From Dysgonamonadaceae bacterium (lineage in GTDB: Bacteria > Bacteroidota > Bacteroidia > Bacteroidales > Azobacteroidaceae): a DNA stretch of 42,324 nucleotides. Location: assembly GCA_031272075.1 (NCBI GenBank), contig JAISUK010000050.1, forward strand, positions 1-42,324, read 5' to 3'. The translations under genes and the position numbers were made by a program. The number at the start of each line of letters is the position of its first letter. Positions within the stretch are counted from its first letter, which is position 1. The notes beneath the pieces are model-generated. The model saw only the letters and a list, made by a program, of their open reading frames with translations. It had not been told where the DNA came from and did not search any database. Of this stretch, positions 25,107-33,539 are shown one piece after another.

Positions 25107-26159
25107 ATGAATAATTATATGAAGAAAGTAGTTACTTTTGGGGAAATCATGCTTCGCTTGGCGACACCATCGTACCAGCGGTTTATTCAATCGACGGAAT
25201 TGAGCGCTACGTTCGGCGGCGGAGAAGCGAATGTGGCGGTGTCGTTGTCGAATTACGGCATCCCCACGGATTTCGTGACGCGCCTGCCGAAGAATGATAT
25301 TGCCGAATGGTGTCTCTCGGAATTGCGAAAATACCGTGTGGGTACGGATCATATCGTGCGAGGAGGCGAACGGATGGGAATCTATTTTTTGGAGACCGGA
25401 GCGGTAGCCCGTGCTTCCAAAGTGGTGTATGACCGCGCACATTCTGCCATTGCAGATATCCAACCCGGCATGATTGACTGGAAAACCGTCTTTCAGGATG
25501 CACAACGGTTTCATTGGACGGGAATCACTCCGGCTTTGTCGCAAAGTGCGGCGGATGCCTGTCTGGAAGCAATACGGATTGCCCGCGCAATGAATGTCCC
25601 TGTTTCGTGCGATCTGAATTATCGCAAAAACTTGTGGAATTACGGGAAGTCCGCTTCCGAAGTGATGCCGGAACTGGTGAGCTATTGCGACGTCATCCTG
25701 GGCAACGAAGAAGATGCCGAGAAAGTGTTTGGAATCAAACCCGAAGGATTCGATGCTTCACAAACCGGCGGCGCAATCGACACGGCAGGATTCGAATCGG
25801 TCTGTGTGCAGTTGACACAACGCTTCCCGGAAGCAAAAAAAGTGATCATCACGCTTCGCGGTTCGATCAATGCGAACCACAATACCTGGGGCGGTTGCCT
25901 GTATTCGGATGGAATCCTGTACCAGTCCAAACGCTACGATATCACGCATATCGTTGATCGGGTAGGTGGCGGCGATTCTTTCATGGGGGGATTGCTCTAC
26001 GGTCTGATCACTTACCCAAACGACGACCGGCGAGCCCTGGATTTTGCAGTCGCTGCCTCTGCGTTGAAGCATACGGTCTATGGCGATTTCAACCTGGTGA
26101 CGCTTGCCGAAGTGGAACAATTGATGAAAGGCGACGGATCGGGCAGGGTGGCGAGATGA
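25107..26159 (+). CDS. kdgK: 2-keto-3-deoxygluconate kinase (PfkB family)
   Basis: KdgK phosphorylates 2-keto-3-deoxygluconate to KDPG. The 350-residue PfkB-type kinase has the N-terminal VTFGEIMLRLATP, the glycine-rich FGGGEANVAVSLSNYG segment, CDLNYRKNLW, and the anion-hole/catalytic motif VGGGDSFMGG near residue 290. Start choice: two close ATGs (25107 and 25119) are both plausible; a longer frame would use TTG at 25074. The 3' end runs straight into an AGTTAGG tandem repeat. Assignment to KDG rather than another sugar acid rests on its neighbours kduI, kduD and eda. Confidence 0.92.
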   Translation: MNNYMKKVVTFGEIMLRLATPSYQRFIQSTELSATFGGGEANVAVSLSNYGIPTDFVTRLPKNDIAEWCLSELRKYRVGTDHIVRGGERMGIYFLETGAVARASKVVYDRAHSAIADIQPGMIDWKTVFQDAQRFHWTGITPALSQSAADACLEAIRIARAMNVPVSCDLNYRKNLWNYGKSASEVMPELVSYCDVILGNEEDAEKVFGIKPEGFDASQTGGAIDTAGFESVCVQLTQRFPEAKKVIITLRGSINANHNTWGGCLYSDGILYQSKRYDITHIVDRVGGGDSFMGGLLYGLITYPNDDRRALDFAVAASALKHTVYGDFNLVTLAEVEQLMKGDGSGRVAR

Positions 26160-26160
26160 G

Positions 26161-26216
26161 AGTTAGGAGTTAGGAGTTAGGAGTTAGGAGTTAGGAGTTA
26201 GGAGTTAGGAGTTAGG
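26161..26216 (+). repeat. Eight perfect copies of a 7-bp tandem repeat (AGTTAGG)
   Basis: The run begins one base after the kdgK stop (26157-26159) and fills most of the kdgK-kduD gap. All eight units are identical. Degenerate relatives of the same motif occur in the next junctions (27019-27050 and about 27738) and a single TTAGGAATT at 23650-23658. Replication slippage could change the spacing between genes. It is too short per unit to be a CRISPR or a protein-binding array of standard type. Confidence 0.95.
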
Positions 26217-26237
26217 AATTGATTAATAAATAGATTT

Positions 26238-27020
26238 ATGCAAAAACAATTTTCATTAGAAGGGAAAGTAGCGCTTGTAACGGGCGCATCGTATGGTATT
26301 GGAATGGCGATCGCCAAGGCGTTTCACGCGGCTGGTGCAGTCATCGTATTCAACGACATCAATGCCGATCTGGTTCAAAAAGGATTGGACGCTTACCGCG
26401 AGGCAGGGATTGCCGCTCATGGTTATGTTTTCGATGTTACCGATGAGGAACAAGTAGAAAAAACGATTGCGCAGATCACGTCGGAAGTCGGGGTGATCGA
26501 TATTTTGGTGAACAATGCCGGGATCATCAAACGTATTCCTGCATTGGAGATGTCGGCGAAAGATTTTCGTCAAGTGATCGACATCGACCTCAACGGGCCG
26601 TTCATCGTTTCAAAAGCGGTGGCGCCGGGCATGATTAAGAAAGGTGGCGGAAAAATCATCAATATCTGTTCGATGATGAGTGAATTGGGTCGTGAGACTG
26701 TGTCGGCCTACGCTGCGGCGAAGGGCGGATTGAAAATGCTGACCCGCAACCTGGCGTGCGAATGGGCGGAACACAACATCCAGGTGAATGGCATCGGTCC
26801 GGGCTATATTGCGACGCCTCAGACGGCTCCATTGCGCGTGGCGGGACATCCGTTCAATGATTTTATTATTTCGAAAACTCCGGCAGCACGCTGGGGCACC
26901 ACCGACGACCTGCAAGGTCCTGCTGTCTTCCTGGCTTCCCAAGCTTCGGATTTTGTGAACGGCCATATCCTCTATGTGGATGGAGGGATTTTAGCGTATA
27001 TCGGGAAACAACCGAAGTAA
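26238..27020 (+). CDS. kduD: SDR-family dehydrogenase, KduD/gluconate 5-dehydrogenase type
   Basis: This 260-residue classical short-chain dehydrogenase has the nucleotide motif TGASYGIG (15-22), NNAG (92-95), catalytic Ser145, Tyr158 and Lys162 (YAAAK). In this operon it most likely reduces 2,5-diketo-3-deoxygluconate to 2-keto-3-deoxygluconate using NAD(P)H, the step after KduI. Many annotation pipelines call this family gluconate 5-dehydrogenase (IdnO), so the exact substrate is inferred from context. Confidence 0.85.
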   Translation: MQKQFSLEGKVALVTGASYGIGMAIAKAFHAAGAVIVFNDINADLVQKGLDAYREAGIAAHGYVFDVTDEEQVEKTIAQITSEVGVIDILVNNAGIIKRIPALEMSAKDFRQVIDIDLNGPFIVSKAVAPGMIKKGGGKIINICSMMSELGRETVSAYAAAKGGLKMLTRNLACEWAEHNIQVNGIGPGYIATPQTAPLRVAGHPFNDFIISKTPAARWGTTDDLQGPAVFLASQASDFVNGHILYVDGGILAYIGKQPK

Positions 27021-27050
27021 TTAGGAATTAGGGGTTAGGAGTTAGGAATT
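27019..27050 (+). repeat. Degenerate ATTAGG/GTTAGG repeats in the kduD-eda junction
   Basis: About four diverged units (TTAGGAA, TTAGGGG, TTAGGAG, TTAGGAA) begin at the kduD stop codon and end in AATTAATT. They are clearly related to the perfect array after kdgK. Confidence 0.7.
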
Positions 27051-27080
27051 AATTTGATTAATAGCAAAACGTAGCAAGAG

Positions 27081-27764
27081 ATGGCAAAATATAACAAAAT
27101 GCAAGTACTGACGGCAATGAAAGACAGCGGCATCGTGCCGGTGTTTTACCATAATAGTATAGAGACCGCCGTGCAGGTAGTGAAAGCCTGTTATGCGGGC
27201 GGGATTCGGGTATTCGAGTTTACGAACCGAGGCGCATTTGCGCATGAAGTTTTCGGAGAACTCATCAAACGGGTTACAGACGCATGTCCGGGGTTGATGC
27301 TGGGAGTCGGCTCAATTGTCGATGCCCCCACTGCAGCATTGTATTTGCAATTGGATGCCAATTTTATCGTGGGGCCGTTATTCAATCCGGATATTGCTGC
27401 CATTGCAAACCGACGATTGGTTCCTTACATTCCCGGATGTGGCACCGTCACGGAAGTCGGCTACGCGCAGGAAAAAGGTTGCGACCTCTGTAAAGTATTT
27501 CCGGGTGAAGTGTTGGGGCCGGCATTTGTGAAAGCACTGCGGGCGCCGATGCCCTGGTCGATGCTGATGGTTACCGGCGGAGTCAAACCGGAAGAATCGA
27601 ATCTGAAAGCCTGGTTCGATGCCGGCGTGACTTGCGTCGGGATGGGATCTAATTTATTTCCTGCCGAAACAATCAAGGCGGGGAAATGGGAAGAGATCAC
27701 ACGATTGTGTGCGGCGGCGCTCGAAACGGCAGGGAGAGTTAGGAATGAAGGAATGAAGGAATGA
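27081..27764 (+). CDS. eda: KDPG aldolase (2-dehydro-3-deoxy-phosphogluconate aldolase)
   Basis: Eda splits KDPG into pyruvate and glyceraldehyde 3-phosphate, finishing the pathway. The 227-residue class I aldolase has Glu46 in [23 protein letters not shown], and the Schiff-base Lys138 in [13 protein letters not shown], followed by [16 protein letters not shown] and VGMGSNLFP. The last residues (RNEGMKE) and the stop codon are encoded by an 8-bp tandem repeat, so the C-terminus is not a conserved part of the enzyme and could vary between strains. Confidence 0.94.
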   Translation: MAKYNKMQVLTAMKDSGIVPVFYHNSIETAVQVVKACYAGGIRVFEFTNRGAFAHEVFGELIKRVTDACPGLMLGVGSIVDAPTAALYLQLDANFIVGPLFNPDIAAIANRRLVPYIPGCGTVTEVGYAQEKGCDLCKVFPGEVLGPAFVKALRAPMPWSMLMVTGGVKPEESNLKAWFDAGVTCVGMGSNLFPAETIKAGKWEEITRLCAAALETAGRVRNEGMKE

Positions 27765-27773
27765 AGGAATGAA
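27742..27773 (+). repeat. Four perfect copies of an 8-bp repeat (GGAATGAA) spanning the eda stop codon
   Basis: The units occupy 27742-27749, 27750-27757, 27758-27765 and 27766-27773. The eda stop TGA (27762-27764) lies in the third. Adding or losing a unit changes the reading frame at the end of eda and the distance to exuT. It is preceded by GTTAGG, the same motif found in the other junctions. Confidence 0.9.
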
Positions 27774-27786
27774 TAATTAGCAAGAT

Positions 27787-29226
27787 ATGAGGACAAGTTC
27801 AAAAATGACGAATTACAGGTGGGTGATCTGTGCGATGCTGTTTTTCGCCACCACGGTAAATTATTTGGATCGCCAGGTGTTATCACTAACCTGGCCGAAG
27901 TTTATAGGTCCCGAATTTGGATGGACAAACGACGATTACGGCAATATTACGGCCTGGTTTTCGATACTCTACGCCGTATGTATGCTGTTTGCAGGCAAAT
28001 TTGTCGATTGGCTGGACACGAAAAAGGGCTTTCTCTGGGCAATCGGCATCTGGTCGGTCGGCGCCTGCCTGCATGCTTTCTGCGGCATTGCCACGTCGGG
28101 CATTCTTGCCGGCGAATGGTGGGTAAACTTTGCGGAAGCCAAAGAAATCATCTCACATTTAGATAATGGGGCGCAGATCGTCAGCGTGAGCGTCATCCTG
28201 TTTATCTTCGCACGGTTTGTGCTGGCGCTCGGCGAGGCCGGCAACTTTCCTGCCGCCATCAAAGCGACTGCCGAATATTTTCCGAAAAAAGACCGCGCAT
28301 TCTCAACCAGCATCTTCAATTCGGGCGCAACCATCGGCGCCATGATCGCTCCGGCATGTATCCTGTATATCGCCGAAATGTGGGGATGGGAAGCGACATT
28401 TATCATCATCGGCCTGCTGGGATTTGTCTGGATGGCTTTCTGGACGTTTATTTACAAGAAGCCCGACAATAATAAGGGCGTAAATGCTCTCGAACTGGCT
28501 TATATTCAGCAAGATCACCAGACAGACAATGGCGTCGAGATCGCCGAGGACAGCACAAAACTGTCGTTCATGCAATGTTTCCGTTTCAGGCAAACCTGGG
28601 CGTTTGCGTTCGGCAAATTCATGACCGATGGCGTCTGGTGGTTCTACCTTTTTTGGATGCCGAAATACCTGCAAACGGTGTTCAATATCGAGGGCACGGC
28701 GCAGGTGTTGCCGCTCACGGTGCTCTATACCATTGTGATGATCTCAATCTATGGCGGTTGGCTGCCATCCTATTTCATAAGCAAGAAAAAGATGAATCCA
28801 TACGCCGGAAGGATGCGGGCGATGCTGATATTCGCATTTTTCCCATTGTTGGCGCTCTTTGCACAGCCGCTGGGCGGATATTCATACTGGTTGCCGGTGG
28901 TGATCATCGGGATAGCGGCCGCAGCGCATCAGGCCTGGTCGGCAAATATCTTCTCGACTGTGGGCGACATGTTCCCAAAAACCGCCATCGCAACCATCAC
29001 CGGCATCGGCGGTATGGCGGGCGGACTGGGATCGTTCTTCATCCAAAAATCGGCAGGTATGCTGTTTGATCATGCGGGGAAGACAAACATACGATTCCTC
29101 GGTTTTGAAGGCGAACCGTCGGGCTACTTCGTGATTTTTATTTTTTGCGCAGTCGCCTACCTGATCGGATGGATCGTTATGAAAGCGTTGGTGCCGAAGT
29201 ATAAACCGATTACGGGAATCAGTTGA
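27787..29226 (+). CDS. exuT: MFS hexuronate transporter (ExuT-like, anion:cation symporter family)
   Basis: This 479-residue major facilitator protein has about twelve helices and the family start NYRWVICAMLFFATTVNYLDRQVLSLTW. GEAGNFPAAIKATAEYFPKKDRA marks the ACS/hexuronate group, with IFNSGATIGAMIAP after it. It should bring glucuronate or galacturonate, or unsaturated uronate monomers, across the inner membrane with protons. Placement after eda in the uronate operon supports this. Its stop is only 9 bp from the stop of the convergent ABC permease gene, with no terminator between them. Confidence 0.9.
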   Translation: MRTSSKMTNYRWVICAMLFFATTVNYLDRQVLSLTWPKFIGPEFGWTNDDYGNITAWFSILYAVCMLFAGKFVDWLDTKKGFLWAIGIWSVGACLHAFCGIATSGILAGEWWVNFAEAKEIISHLDNGAQIVSVSVILFIFARFVLALGEAGNFPAAIKATAEYFPKKDRAFSTSIFNSGATIGAMIAPACILYIAEMWGWEATFIIIGLLGFVWMAFWTFIYKKPDNNKGVNALELAYIQQDHQTDNGVEIAEDSTKLSFMQCFRFRQTWAFAFGKFMTDGVWWFYLFWMPKYLQTVFNIEGTAQVLPLTVLYTIVMISIYGGWLPSYFISKKKMNPYAGRMRAMLIFAFFPLLALFAQPLGGYSYWLPVVIIGIAAAAHQAWSANIFSTVGDMFPKTAIATITGIGGMAGGLGSFFIQKSAGMLFDHAGKTNIRFLGFEGEPSGYFVIFIFCAVAYLIGWIVMKALVPKYKPITGIS

Positions 29227-29235
29227 TGCCGCTCC

Positions 29236-29997
29236 TTACACTTTGATCCGGCTCAGAAAGAGATAAGTCGCTGCGCCAAACACCACGAGATACAGCAACG
29301 CAACAATGACGGAAGGAGTCAAAATGGCGACACTTTCCGACGTGAAGTCTTTCATGTAATTGGCTATCAGATTGTACGGAAAAATGTAAATATATTTCCA
29401 GGGCGATGCGATCAGCGCGATGACGGTACCGACGCAGGCGATGCCGACAGGCACCGAGAATTTGCAAAAGAGCGACGACAAAGCATATTGCAAAAACGCG
29501 ACAGACAGACAGATGATAAACATCCTGACGAAAAAGGCGGTGAATACCGGATTCATATCGAAATCGCCGAAATGATATTTAGGCAAAGTGGAGGCAAAAA
29601 AGTTGCCCGAAAGCATCAACAACCAATAGGCAAACAAAGTAGAAAGACCGAGGATTTCCACGACAACGATAAATTTCGCCCAAATGATCATGCGTTTGCT
29701 GACGGGAAGGACATACAGCCGCTTGAAATTCATCCGGCTGTATTCGAGGTCGAAAAGGCTGTGAACACAAAGTGCGATCATCATCGGGAAAAGCAAGACG
29801 TACATCAGCAATAACGGCTGCCCCAGCTTACTCATCCAGGGATTACCCTGAAAGTTCGTTATCCCCGAATGACTCATCGCAATGTTGATGTCGATAATCA
29901 GCGTGATCACGACGGGAACGATGAACAGAAGCCATACTCCCCAGTTTTTTCTTATTTTCAGATGCTCCGATTGGAGCAGGTCGATCATACTTTTCAT
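29236..29997 (-). CDS. ABC-2 type transporter permease (bacitracin/lantibiotic-type)
   Basis: The 253-residue integral membrane protein has about six helices (for instance VWLLFIVPVVITLIIDINI and LLLMYVLLFPMMIALCVHSL). The EYSRMNFKRLYVLPVSKRMI segment is typical of permeases paired with BcrA-like ATPases. Its start overlaps the upstream ATPase gene stop by four bases (29994-29997), so the two are one unit. Such pairs often give self-protection or peptide-antibiotic resistance, but nothing here proves the substrate. Confidence 0.83.
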   Translation of the reverse strand: MKSMIDLLQSEHLKIRKNWGVWLLFIVPVVITLIIDINIAMSHSGITNFQGNPWMSKLGQPLLLMYVLLFPMMIALCVHSLFDLEYSRMNFKRLYVLPVSKRMIIWAKFIVVVEILGLSTLFAYWLLMLSGNFFASTLPKYHFGDFDMNPVFTAFFVRMFIICLSVAFLQYALSSLFCKFSVPVGIACVGTVIALIASPWKYIYIFPYNLIANYMKDFTSESVAILTPSVIVALLYLVVFGAATYLFLSRIKV

Positions 29998-30893
29998 ACG
30001 TTTGATGTCAGATTAAGATAAATATTTTCCAGCGATGAGTTGTTACTCTCAATATTATATACGGTGGTATCGGCTTTCGCCAAAAGACGGATGAAATCGC
30101 CGAAAGATTGAGATTGATTCAGTCTGACCGATACTTTATTCGACTGTTCTACATACGCGTCAAATTGTTGACCGGTAAATAAACTGCATACCGTTTCAGG
30201 GGATTCGCACAATACGGTGACTTGCTTGGGCACATCTTTCAGCAATGCCGTCAATGTTCCCTGATAGATCAACTGTCCGCGTTCCAAGATACCGACATGC
30301 GTGCAGATTTTTTCCATTTCATCGAGGATGTGGCTGGAAAAAAAGATCGTTTTGCCTACCTCTTTCAGTTTCAGCAGCAGTTCACGGATTTCGTAGATGC
30401 CTTCGGGGTCGAGTCCGTTCATCGGTTCGTCGAGGATGATGACATCGGGATCGTGCAGCAAGGCCATTGCAATGCCCAGTCGCTGTTTCATGCCGGTAGA
30501 AAACTTCGGCACTTTCTTGTCTTTGTCATCCGCAAGGCCGGTAATTTCGAGCATCTCCATGATCCGACGTTTGCCGCAATGATAGATGTCGTCGAGCACT
30601 TGGAGATTTTCTTTTGCAGAAAGGTTATAGTATGCAGGGTCACCGATTAGTGAGCCGACCTTTTGCAGGATTTGTTCGCGGTTTGCCACAAACTCTTTCC
30701 CTTCAAAATAAACACTGTTTCGTTTTGCAGGGAGCAATCCCATCAGGAGCTTGATGGTGGAAGTCTTGCCTGCTCCGTTTCTTCCCAGATAGCCGTAGAT
30801 AGCTCCTTTGGGGACTTGCAAGTCGATGCCGTTCAGCACCTTCTGTTTCTGATAAGCCCAAACGAGTTTCCGGGTTTCGATGGCGTTCGTCAT
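29994..30893 (-). CDS. ABC transporter ATP-binding protein, BcrA-like
   Basis: This 299-residue ATPase has Walker A GRNGAGKTS (37-45), a signature of the variant FSTGMKQR form (131-138) and Walker B VIILDEP (151-157). The GMKQRLGIAMALLHDPDVIILDEPM stretch, split here by residue limits, is characteristic of bacitracin or lantibiotic export ATPases. It is followed by its permease partner. A -7 box just upstream gives it its own promoter, separate from the sulfatase genes on the same strand. Confidence 0.88.
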   Translation of the reverse strand: MTNAIETRKLVWAYQKQKVLNGIDLQVPKGAIYGYLGRNGAGKTSTIKLLMGLLPAKRNSVYFEGKEFVANREQILQKVGSLIGDPAYYNLSAKENLQVLDDIYHCGKRRIMEMLEITGLADDKDKKVPKFSTGMKQRLGIAMALLHDPDVIILDEPMNGLDPEGIYEIRELLLKLKEVGKTIFFSSHILDEMEKICTHVGILERGQLIYQGTLTALLKDVPKQVTVLCESPETVCSLFTGQQFDAYVEQSNKVSVRLNQSQSFGDFIRLLAKADTTVYNIESNNSSLENIYLNLTSNV

Positions 30894-30915
30894 AAAATAT
30901 TCAATTTACAGTCCG

Positions 30916-30923
30916 CAAAGATA
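30916..30923 (-). promoter_or_regulatory. Putative -7 promoter box for the ABC pair
   Basis: On the minus strand this reads TATCTTTG and ends 22 nt before the ATG at 30893. The expected -33 TTTG is missing at 19 nt. GTCCG/CGGAC arms at 30911-30915 and 30934-30938 flank it and could form a small hairpin or an operator around the -7 box. Confidence 0.4.
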
Positions 30924-30965
30924 AATAAAATACCGGACATCGCAGGTGTTTTTACAATATTTCGT

Positions 30966-33506
30966 TTACGGCATCGTCAGATCTTGCGACGGCTCAGTAT
31001 TTTTCGGAAAAAATGCCGAATATGGGGTGCGGGTTACATTTTTTTTACTCTGCATCGAATGCTGCACTTCATCGGGTCCGGGATAAGCGTAGCGTTCATC
31101 GATTGCGCGGATGTAGACATCGCCGTCAGGCAGTATTTTCACTTCCAGTGGCACAATGGTGGTGCCTTGCTGGTTGATGGTCAGTGCATTCTCGCTCAAA
31201 TCGCGGTTACGGATGTCCGTGTCGTCTATCGGGGGAACATTGGCATTGAAAAACGCAGTGCACCACCATTGACCCGATTTGTCGCAGAAGGGAGTGCCAT
31301 GTCCAAGGAAACGTCCGACAAAGCGGCGTTCTCCGTATGGTCCCATGACGGAATCGGAAGTGCAATAGTAGAGGTTGTATGAGCCTTTACGGGATTTGTC
31401 GGTCGACCATGCCGTCCCGAAATGGACGTATTTCTTGCCGATTTTCCGAATGGTAGCGCCTTCATGCCCGATTACACGGTCGGAAGGATCAATTCGTACC
31501 GGTTTGGCAGCCAATCCGGAGAAACCGGGATGTAGCGGTGCGATGAAAGTGTTACCCCAAGACAAATACCAGGTTCCGTCGTCGTCTTGAAACAGGGAAG
31601 GGTCGTGTTTTGTCCGTATATCCGCCTCCATCGGGAATTCGAACTGATCTCCCAGCAGTTCGTTTTTGACAATCAGGTTGGATCCGCCCTGAACCGGATT
31701 GGGGGAGATGAGTACACATACCCATTTACCGTCGACAAAAAAGATTTCTGGCGCCCACAACAACCATTTGTCATTCGGCACATCCCGAAAAGCTTCGGGA
31801 AATTGTTTCGCCCAGAAACCTTGTTCCAAGGAAAAGGCTTCTCCCAAGTATTCCCATTCTGCCAGGTCACTGCTACGCCAAACACGCAGTTTATAGCCAA
31901 CGATGCTTGGACGCAATCCCAATTTTTCCGCTTGAGGCGTGAGTCCGAGATTGTATGGATCCGCTTTTTCGCGCGGGTCGTTGGGCAATGGGGTTGTTCC
32001 GGTCAGATAATAATAACCATCCGGAGCCAGGTAGATGTAAGGATCCCGAATCCACCCGTCTTTGATGTATACTGCATGTTTGTGTGCTTCGATCGCTTTT
32101 TTGATTTCCTGTTTTGGGGTTATTTTCCATTCCATCGGCGCGACAAAACCCGCTCGTCCTTCGTTGAATGGGGGTAATTTCTCAGCCGGTTCGGTGGCGT
32201 CATATTGTTGCACGAGTGATTTTAGCCGTAAAGCTTCCGCCTTATGCTCTTCGGCGAAATTCGTTTCTTCAAACGGGTCGGCCGGGTAGAAGGACAAGAA
32301 ATCATTTTTAAGACCCATTTTCTCATTCTTTTCCTGCAGAATGAATTTATAATCGTTATTCACGACAGTTCCGCAACCGAGGTAGAGGTCTCTGTTGATT
32401 GTTTTCGTCTCACCGGATAGAATTGGAGTGATATCGATTCCATCGAAAGGCAGATGTACGTTGTCGGTGATATTCACGAGCGATTGAATCGTCGGCATGA
32501 TATCGACAAATCCCACAACTTGGTCGATAACCCGGTTTCCTTTGAATTTTGCAGGATAGGACACAATGGCAGGGACTCGCAGTCCGCCATCCCATTCTTG
32601 AAATTTTGCACCTTTCAACGGTTGGTTACTGCCTCCTCCATTGGGTTCGGCTCCGTTGTCACTGAAAAATAGCAACAGGGTATTATCTTCAATTCCCAAT
32701 TCCCGAAGCGTATTTCGTATTTCTCCTATTCCGCTGTCCATACAAGTCACCATCGCGGCGTAAGTGGCAATCTTTTTTTGTTTGGGTGTCAGTTTTTCCA
32801 CATCGTCGGTGTACAAAGCAAGATCTTCGGGTTTCGCCTGCAAAGGTGTATGCGGAGCATTGAAAGCGACATATAAAAAGAAAGGTCCTTCGTTGGCATA
32901 TTGTTTTATACAGTTTACTGCTTCTTGAGCGATCAGATCGGTTGAATAACCTTCGTCGTAGGATGATTCCCAATCGTTGTGCCAGTCTAATTGATCTTCA
33001 CGTTTGTGCGTGAAATAGTCTATCGCACCGTTCAAGTGTCCGTAGAAATGTGTAAATCCATTGGATAAAGGGTGGTAAGCAACTCTGGAATGGCCCAGGT
33101 GCCATTTTCCGATGATTGCGCGGTTGAGATAACCTGCTTTAGCCAGCATTTCGGGGATGATTTCTTCTTGCGGGTTCAGGCCAAAATCGCGCCAGGGCGG
33201 AATCACATTTTCGCGTATTCCGAGTCGGGTAGGGTAACGTCCGGTCATCAATCCTGCACGAGTAGGGGAACTGATTGGCGCTGTATAGAAGCGGCTCATT
33301 TGCACACCATCGTGTGCCAGTTGATCCAGATTCGGTGTTTTTATTTCGCTTCCGTGAAACCCGACATTTCCCCAACCCAGATCGTCTGCGAGGATAATCA
33401 CGATGTTGGGCTTTTCGTTCGTGTCCTTATTTTCGACTGAAGCAAATCCGTTGCTCGTCAGCAAGAGCGAAGATATAACGAGTGTAGGCAGTTGATTGTT
33501 TTGCAT
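30966..33506 (-). CDS. Sulfatase-GH43 fusion enzyme
   Basis: The 846-residue protein has a signal peptide (about 1-23), a type I sulfatase domain (about 32-435) and a GH43-like five-bladed propeller domain (about 478-840). In the sulfatase part, Ser79 in ISSPTRAGLMTG is the residue to be converted to formylglycine; metal and active-site residues are seen in DD41-42, GKWHLG (133-138), APHTP and SDNG (282-285). In the GH43 part the expected acid triad is present: Asp488 (WIRDP), Asp635 (KHDP) and Glu682 (GHEG), plus the family WAPE motif. Both halves appear catalytically intact. The frame is uninterrupted and the linker is about 40 residues. Removal of a sulfate and an arabinosyl- or xylosyl-type residue by one exported enzyme is inferred. 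Confidence 0.88.
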   Translation of the reverse strand: MQNNQLPTLVISSLLLTSNGFASVENKDTNEKPNIVIILADDLGWGNVGFHGSEIKTPNLDQLAHDGVQMSRFYTAPISSPTRAGLMTGRYPTRLGIRENVIPPWRDFGLNPQEEIIPEMLAKAGYLNRAIIGKWHLGHSRVAYHPLSNGFTHFYGHLNGAIDYFTHKREDQLDWHNDWESSYDEGYSTDLIAQEAVNCIKQYANEGPFFLYVAFNAPHTPLQAKPEDLALYTDDVEKLTPKQKKIATYAAMVTCMDSGIGEIRNTLRELGIEDNTLLLFFSDNGAEPNGGGSNQPLKGAKFQEWDGGLRVPAIVSYPAKFKGNRVIDQVVGFVDIMPTIQSLVNITDNVHLPFDGIDITPILSGETKTINRDLYLGCGTVVNNDYKFILQEKNEKMGLKNDFLSFYPADPFEETNFAEEHKAEALRLKSLVQQYDATEPAEKLPPFNEGRAGFVAPMEWKITPKQEIKKAIEAHKHAVYIKDGWIRDPYIYLAPDGYYYLTGTTPLPNDPREKADPYNLGLTPQAEKLGLRPSIVGYKLRVWRSSDLAEWEYLGEAFSLEQGFWAKQFPEAFRDVPNDKWLLWAPEIFFVDGKWVCVLISPNPVQGGSNLIVKNELLGDQFEFPMEADIRTKHDPSLFQDDDGTWYLSWGNTFIAPLHPGFSGLAAKPVRIDPSDRVIGHEGATIRKIGKKYVHFGTAWSTDKSRKGSYNLYYCTSDSVMGPYGERRFVGRFLGHGTPFCDKSGQWWCTAFFNANVPPIDDTDIRNRDLSENALTINQQGTTIVPLEVKILPDGDVYIRAIDERYAYPGPDEVQHSMQSKKNVTRTPYSAFFPKNTEPSQDLTMP

Positions 33507-33539
33507 ATTTGAGTATGTAAATCAGAACAATGAAGCTGA

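Noticed and set aside
26161-26216. Tandem repeat as a CRISPR array
   Set aside because: Units are 7 bp, contiguous and identical, with no spacers or cas genes.
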